A program made the translations under genes and the position numbers. A model generated the notes under the pieces. It was not told the DNA's origin and did no database searches. It worked only from the letters and a program-made list of their open reading frames with translations. Source: Guillardia theta CCMP2712 (Eukaryota > Cryptophyceae > Pyrenomonadales > Geminigeraceae). From it: a stretch of DNA of 57,561 nt. The stretch is taken from positions 1-57,561 of the forward strand of contig NW_005434443.1 in NCBI RefSeq assembly GCF_000315625.1, in the 5' to 3' direction. The number at the start of each line of letters is the position of its first letter. Positions within the stretch are counted from its first letter, which is position 1. Shown piece by piece: positions 54,001 to 57,561 of the stretch.

Positions 54001-54666
54001 GAACTTCTCTGTCAGCTCCTTCAGTCCCACGTTGTCTCTCTTCATCCTTTGAATGATCTTGTCGTCCACGTCTGTCAAGTTGCAGATATGGTCCACGTCG
54101 TATCCACAATACAACAACCAGCGTTTCAGAACGTCGTACGTCAGGAAAGCTCTGAAGTTTCCGATGTGGGCAAAGTCGTAGATGGTGGGCCCGCAGGTGT
54201 ACATCTTCACTGTCTTTCCGTCCTCGCACATCGGCTCGAACGTCTCCTTATCTCTCGACAGCGTGTTGTAGATCTTGAACCCCTTGAGCACCTCCCCAAC
54301 CCTCCCGCCCCCGACCGCTGCTGAGGCTCCGCGCTGCTGCATGCTCCATCGTGGAAGCAACGGTGACTTCCTGGCCTGTCCGTGCCTGGTCATAGACAGC
54401 GACCATGATGAAGATTTCTTGAGCGGTAAACTCGCGCCCCTTGCATTCTTCAGGTGTCCGCAGTGTGAGCCCGCCGTAGCGAAGGCCGGCATGGAGTTGA
54501 ACCATGGCCCTGCAGCATTCGAGCTGATAGGGTAGGACGAGGGAGAGGACGAGGATGCTGTGTTCTTCCAGGAGAGCATCGTCGCCGCCTGCATGTTCTC
54601 GTGCCATCTCGCTCCCTCCACCAGCGACGCCCCCATGGCTACCAGGAGCAGCGCCCCGACTGCCAT
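51035..54666 (-). CDS. cysS: Cysteinyl-tRNA synthetase, organelle-targeted type
   Basis: A class I synthetase charging tRNA-Cys, recovered over many short exons: 54666-53959, 53921-53823, then exons whose products read [70 protein letters not shown] with [58 protein letters not shown] and [12 protein letters not shown], ending [10 protein letters not shown]. Signature motifs are [18 protein letters not shown] (HIGN version of HIGH), the zinc-binding C and H residues (CGP, IECSAM, HHENE) and KMSKSL. The first 130 residues precede the catalytic domain and begin with a hydrophobic signal-like segment ([16 protein letters not shown]), so plastid targeting (or another organelle) is likely. The first intron appears to be only 37 nt. 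It is convergent with the MYND gene. Confidence 0.9.
52226..52288 (-). repeat. AGAGC pentamer tract in CysRS intron
   Basis: About twelve AGAGC units (+ strand) lie inside the intron between the FRYL and YRAAL exons. Confidence 0.9.
52595..52690 (-). repeat. 21-bp triple repeat and TGCCCC tract in CysRS intron
   Basis: Three near-perfect copies of a 21-bp unit (CTGCTACTCATCGCCCTCCT plus A) are followed by a CCCCTG tract, in the intron before the SEAYCG exon. Confidence 0.85.
52945..53095 (-). repeat. GGA/GAC trinucleotide array in CysRS intron
   Basis: About 150 bp of GGAGGAC-type repeats on + (polypyrimidine on the coding strand) precede the 3' splice site of the GGVDLTF exon. Confidence 0.9.
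53590..53668 (-). repeat. CAC, CAT and CAG microsatellites in CysRS intron
   Basis: Adjacent runs of about eleven CAC, five CAT and six CAG triplets (+ strand) form a compound microsatellite in the intron after DNMM. Confidence 0.95.
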
Positions 54667-55842
54667 TGTCAGACCCCTGGCACAGCAGGTACATGGGGTA
54701 CTATTTTTACCCCCACCAACTCATTGTGCTACCCCACCATACAAAGACCAGATCAATTTTCCAGCATTGTTGGGTACTTCATTTACCCCTACCCTACATA
54801 ATTTAACCCCTACCCTACTGATTGTATTTTCCGTCACAGAAGGGGTGGTGGCCTCCTTTGTGTGTTTTAACATCTAGCATGTGAGCACGGTGTTGCCCGT
54901 TATTTACAAGTCGTCAGTGAACGTACTACGGTAAACCAGTCCTGTGCCATGTGCCGCCCGTCACACGCCGCTGGGTCAATGCCGGCACAGGGGAGACCAG
55001 TGAAGTAGGGTGTCTGTCAAAGCCGGGCAATAAGCCGCTGCCCGGCGAGTCTGGGGCCGGGCGGCGAGCTGAGCGGCTGCCCGGCCGCTGTCCTCCGACT
55101 CAGAGCCGAGTCACGCGGCCTCACCAACTTATCAAGTTTACTGATGAGTGGCCTACAAGGCTCCGAAGCTGAGCTGGCAGCAGTGGCTCGCGGGCCAGGG
55201 GCGGCCGGGCCCGGCGGCCGCCGGGCCCGGTCTCAGAGTCTGACTCGACTCGCGAGTAATGACCAGGGCCACCAGGGTGAACCGTCTACTTGAAGATAGG
55301 TGGGGGGGTAGTAGGTACCTTGCCGCAAGTGGGGACTCCGTGGGGTGGGGTCGCTACTCGATAGGCGAGGCTATTTCGAGGGTAGGGGGTCATGTTACTA
55401 AAGCGACCGTTAGCACAAAATGAGATGAGATGAGATGAGATGAGATGAGATGAGATGAGATGAGATGAGATGAGGTGAGATGAGATGAGGTGAGATGAGG
55501 TGAGATGAGGTGAGATGAGGTGAGATGAGATGAGGTGAGGTGAGATGAGATGAGATGAGATGAGATGAGGTGAGATGAGATGAGATGAGGTGAGATGAGG
55601 TGAGGTGAGATGAGATGAGACGAGATGAGGTGAGATGAGATGGGATGAGATGGGATGGGGTGAGATGAGATGAGATGAGATGAGATGGGATGGGATGGGA
55701 TGGGTGGAGCAAGAGCATTCATCAAGTCCATCTGATCATTGTTTACAGGAGACACATTGAAAGGGAAGGATTTGATTGCTTGCATGTCTGTTCATATTGA
55801 GAGCTCTCACAATTCCAACATCTGTCAACTTGCTATTCCACC
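54667..55842. other. Divergent spacer with TACCC motifs, GC-rich island and TGAGA array
   Basis: No gene is seen. TACCC motifs cluster at 54690-54850 and again at 55285-55395. Between them lies a GC-rich island (about 54950-55260) of CCGGGC/GGCCGG words resembling that at 19500-19680. A TGAGA array follows. Confidence 0.6.
55418..55706 (+). repeat. TGAGA pentamer array (about 58 units)
   Basis: A 290-bp array of GATGA units with interspersed GGTGA variants arranged in semi-regular blocks; the right end shifts to GGGAT variants. The opposite strand reads TCATC and gives spurious open frames. Confidence 0.95.
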
Positions 55843-57561
55843 ATGAAGGAGGCAGAGAATGCTGCAAACTCTGACGCTGCCAGGAAGACGGAATGGAAGT
55901 CAAGAAAAAGCGACCGGCTGGTCAGAGCAGAGCTCGTGCTCAACGGGCTCAAGACGGATTTCCTGCAGCAGTTCAGAAAGATAGAGAAGCAGAGAGAGTC
56001 GCATGCGATACGAGAGAAGCAGATAAGAAACGAGTACTTCTTCAAGCGCAGAAATTTACAAGTCCAGCACGAGCTGGCGACCAAGGGCAACAAGCCTGTC
56101 ACTCGGTGGAAGAAGGAGGAGGTTCCTGTGCAGAAGGACCCTGAGCCAGTCTTCCAGCACAAGCTGTTTGTTCCTCGCCTGAAGCTTGACGCTAGACTGC
56201 ATGATTGGCAGCAAAGTAACATGGAGAGCACGGCAGCAGAGGAGGAGGCTCCCGTGCGCTACATCGACTCGATCCGATCGCAGGTGACGCGGGTGGAGGT
56301 GTCGCAGGAGGAGAGGGCGAGGCTGCTGGCCATGGGAGCAACGACAGCCCGAGACGAGGGAGGAGAGAACGTTGCGCTGGCGACTTTCACCGCTCCTCAT
56401 TGGACCTCGTTGCTGACCAAGTCCTGGAACGTGACGTCGGCAGGGAGCGTAAGACCGCAGACGACACGAGACCCTCCTGCTGGTTCAGCCAGCTCCAGGT
56501 GGCTACCGACGAGAGCCCTGACGTCTCGGTCCGAGCAGCGGAGCAGGAGCCATGCGTCGGCGCTGCTTGCGGCCGAGAGGGCAACCAACGAGCTGTACAT
56601 GGTGCTTAACGACATGAACCAGCGGTCGTTGCGGAGATCTTTGAGCGGCGACTCGTTGACGGGAAGCCGAAGCCCGATGATGGACCCGGTAGCTGTCCGG
56701 GGGGAGAGGAGCCGGCCGACGGAGAAGACCAAGATTCCGTCGACGAGCAAGAGGGAGGCAGAAGGGCAGAGGAGACTGGAGGACAAGAGGGAGAAGGAGG
56801 AGCAGGAGGAGGTGGAGGAGCAGGAGGAGGGGCAGGAGGAGGAGCAGGACGGGTTTGAGATGGTACACGCAACGAAGTTTGACGAGCTCAAGATTGTCGG
56901 CTCCTTCCCCAAGTTCTCCAGCAGCAACCCACGAGCTGGGAAGAACGTCAAGGGGGATCACAGCCGGAAGGCTCGTCCAGCTACGAACAAGCCAGTCAAC
57001 CGGTTGAAAGCGAGGACAAGAACTGCTCCTGCTAGGTGCTGCTGCTTGCTTACTTCCTTGCTGCAACCCCTCTCCCTCCCCCTCCCCCCCCCCTTCTCGC
57101 CCCCGTATCGTTGCTGCTGCTGGGCTTGTGTGAGGCACTGAGATGGAGCAGGAGCTCTGACAACGGCGGCAGCGGGCTGAGGAACGAGGAGGTCGCGGTG
57201 AGAAAGATCGCAAGTTGCTGGTTTCGACTGAATGCTTCTTCCTCCTCCCATGCTTCCTCCTCCTTCCGTCTATTCTCCTCCTCGTCCTCCTTCCGTCTTT
57301 TCTCCTCCTCCTCCTCCTTCCGTCTATTCTCCTCCTCCTCCTCCTTCCGTCTATTCTCCTCCTCCTCCTCCTCCTCCTTCCTGCCCCTGCCCCTGCCCCT
57401 GCTCGTGCTCGTGCTCCTGCCCCTGCCCCTGCCCCTGCCCCTGCCCCTGCTCGTGCTCCTCTCTTCCTCTTTCTCCGCAGAATCTCCACGAGCTCAAGAT
57501 CGCTGTGGACGAGGGTGTCGTGCAGTGGCAGTCTGAAAGCGACTCTTATCCTCTTGTACAG
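55843..57561 (+). CDS. Hypothetical charged, coiled-coil protein (3' end beyond window)
   Basis: From an ATG at 55843 the first exon is open for about 390 codons. It begins with a long charged helix-like segment (residues about 1-80, many K/R/E: FLQQFRKIEKQRESHAIREK), a Trp-containing middle (PVTRWKKEEVPVQKDPEPVF; HDWQQSN), a Ser/Arg-rich part and a run of Glu/Gln (KEEQEEVEEQEEGQEEEQ) before another conserved-looking stretch (DELKIVGSFPKFSSS). After 57010 the reading changes to low complexity, so an intron probably begins there. A later exon around 57134-57198 and one starting at about 57480 (NLHELKIAVDEGVVQWQSES) look coding and extend past the edge. No family is recognised. Confidence 0.6.
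57362..57450 (+). repeat. CTCCTC and CCCTGC tracts in an intron
   Basis: CTCCTC-rich repeats (57240-57380) pass into CCCCTG repeats directly upstream of the TTTCTCCGCAG acceptor of the next exon. Confidence 0.85.

Noticed and set aside
55390-55785. Minus-strand frames rich in Ser-His-Leu-Ile over the TGAGA array
   Set aside because: A pentamer repeat gives open frames by chance; no sequence outside the array is coding-like.

Overview
The window looks like one end of a nuclear chromosome from a flagellated alga with a secondary plastid; a cryptophyte such as Guillardia theta is my best guess (inference, about 60% sure). The reasons are plant-type telomere repeats (CCCTAAA on the + strand), genes split by very short GT-AG introns (about 37-75 nt), polycystin (cilium-type) channel genes, and two proteins with signal-plus-transit presequences of the plastid kind, one with the characteristic Phe at the predicted cleavage site. 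Exon models below were built by hand from splice signals, frame closure and family motifs.

Bases 1-14992 are a telomeric/subtelomeric retrotransposon landing zone. Five short CCCTAAA tracts (25-54 bp) separate one complete 11-kb non-LTR retrotransposon (1210-12273, minus strand) from four truncated relatives. The complete element has a 5' array of 20-bp units, ORF1, ORF2 (Ulp1/C48-type cysteine protease, apurinic-type endonuclease, Cys-rich motif and reverse transcriptase), ORF3 (degenerate RNase H-like segment plus a Cys/His motif), a repeated 3' UTR and a (CTA)n tail joined directly to telomere repeats. The C-strand of the telomere reads 5'->3' on +, so the chromosome end lies to the left. 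All copies point their 3' ends toward it. Most truncated copies keep the centromere-proximal 5' end and have lost the distal part, with telomere repeats capping the break. I read this as repeated cycles of insertion into telomere repeats, terminal loss, telomere healing and re-insertion. This is the most likely undescribed system here.

Bases 14993-21682 hold the first single-copy genes: an intron-rich gene for a small Cys-containing acidic protein (15289-16551), a probably plastid-targeted AAAP amino-acid permease (16696-18677, minus), a spacer rich in short TACCC motifs, and a coiled-coil protein gene (20743-21682).

Bases 21872-32624 hold two polycystin-2-like channel genes head to head around a 1-kb spacer. 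Each has eight exons with matching exon phases and a C-terminal C2 domain. Long coding blocks are almost identical between the arms while neighbouring exons have diverged strongly, the signature of gene conversion between inverted paralogues. One arm has a 191-N assembly gap where its third exon should be.

Bases 33712-41298 encode a secreted protein of about 2,000 residues (laminin-IV-like, IPT/TIG, Cys motif, beta-propeller-like repeats). Converging on it is a SMCHD1-like chromatin ATPase gene (41633-48438, minus; GHKL ATPase plus SMC-hinge-like C-terminus). A spacer with a GGAGCA-rich array leads to a MYND/MSS51-like gene (49691-50987), which converges with an organellar-type cysteinyl-tRNA synthetase gene (51035-54666, minus) whose introns are full of different microsatellites. 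After a spacer with a GC-rich island and a TGAGA array, a charged protein gene (55843 onward) runs off the right edge.
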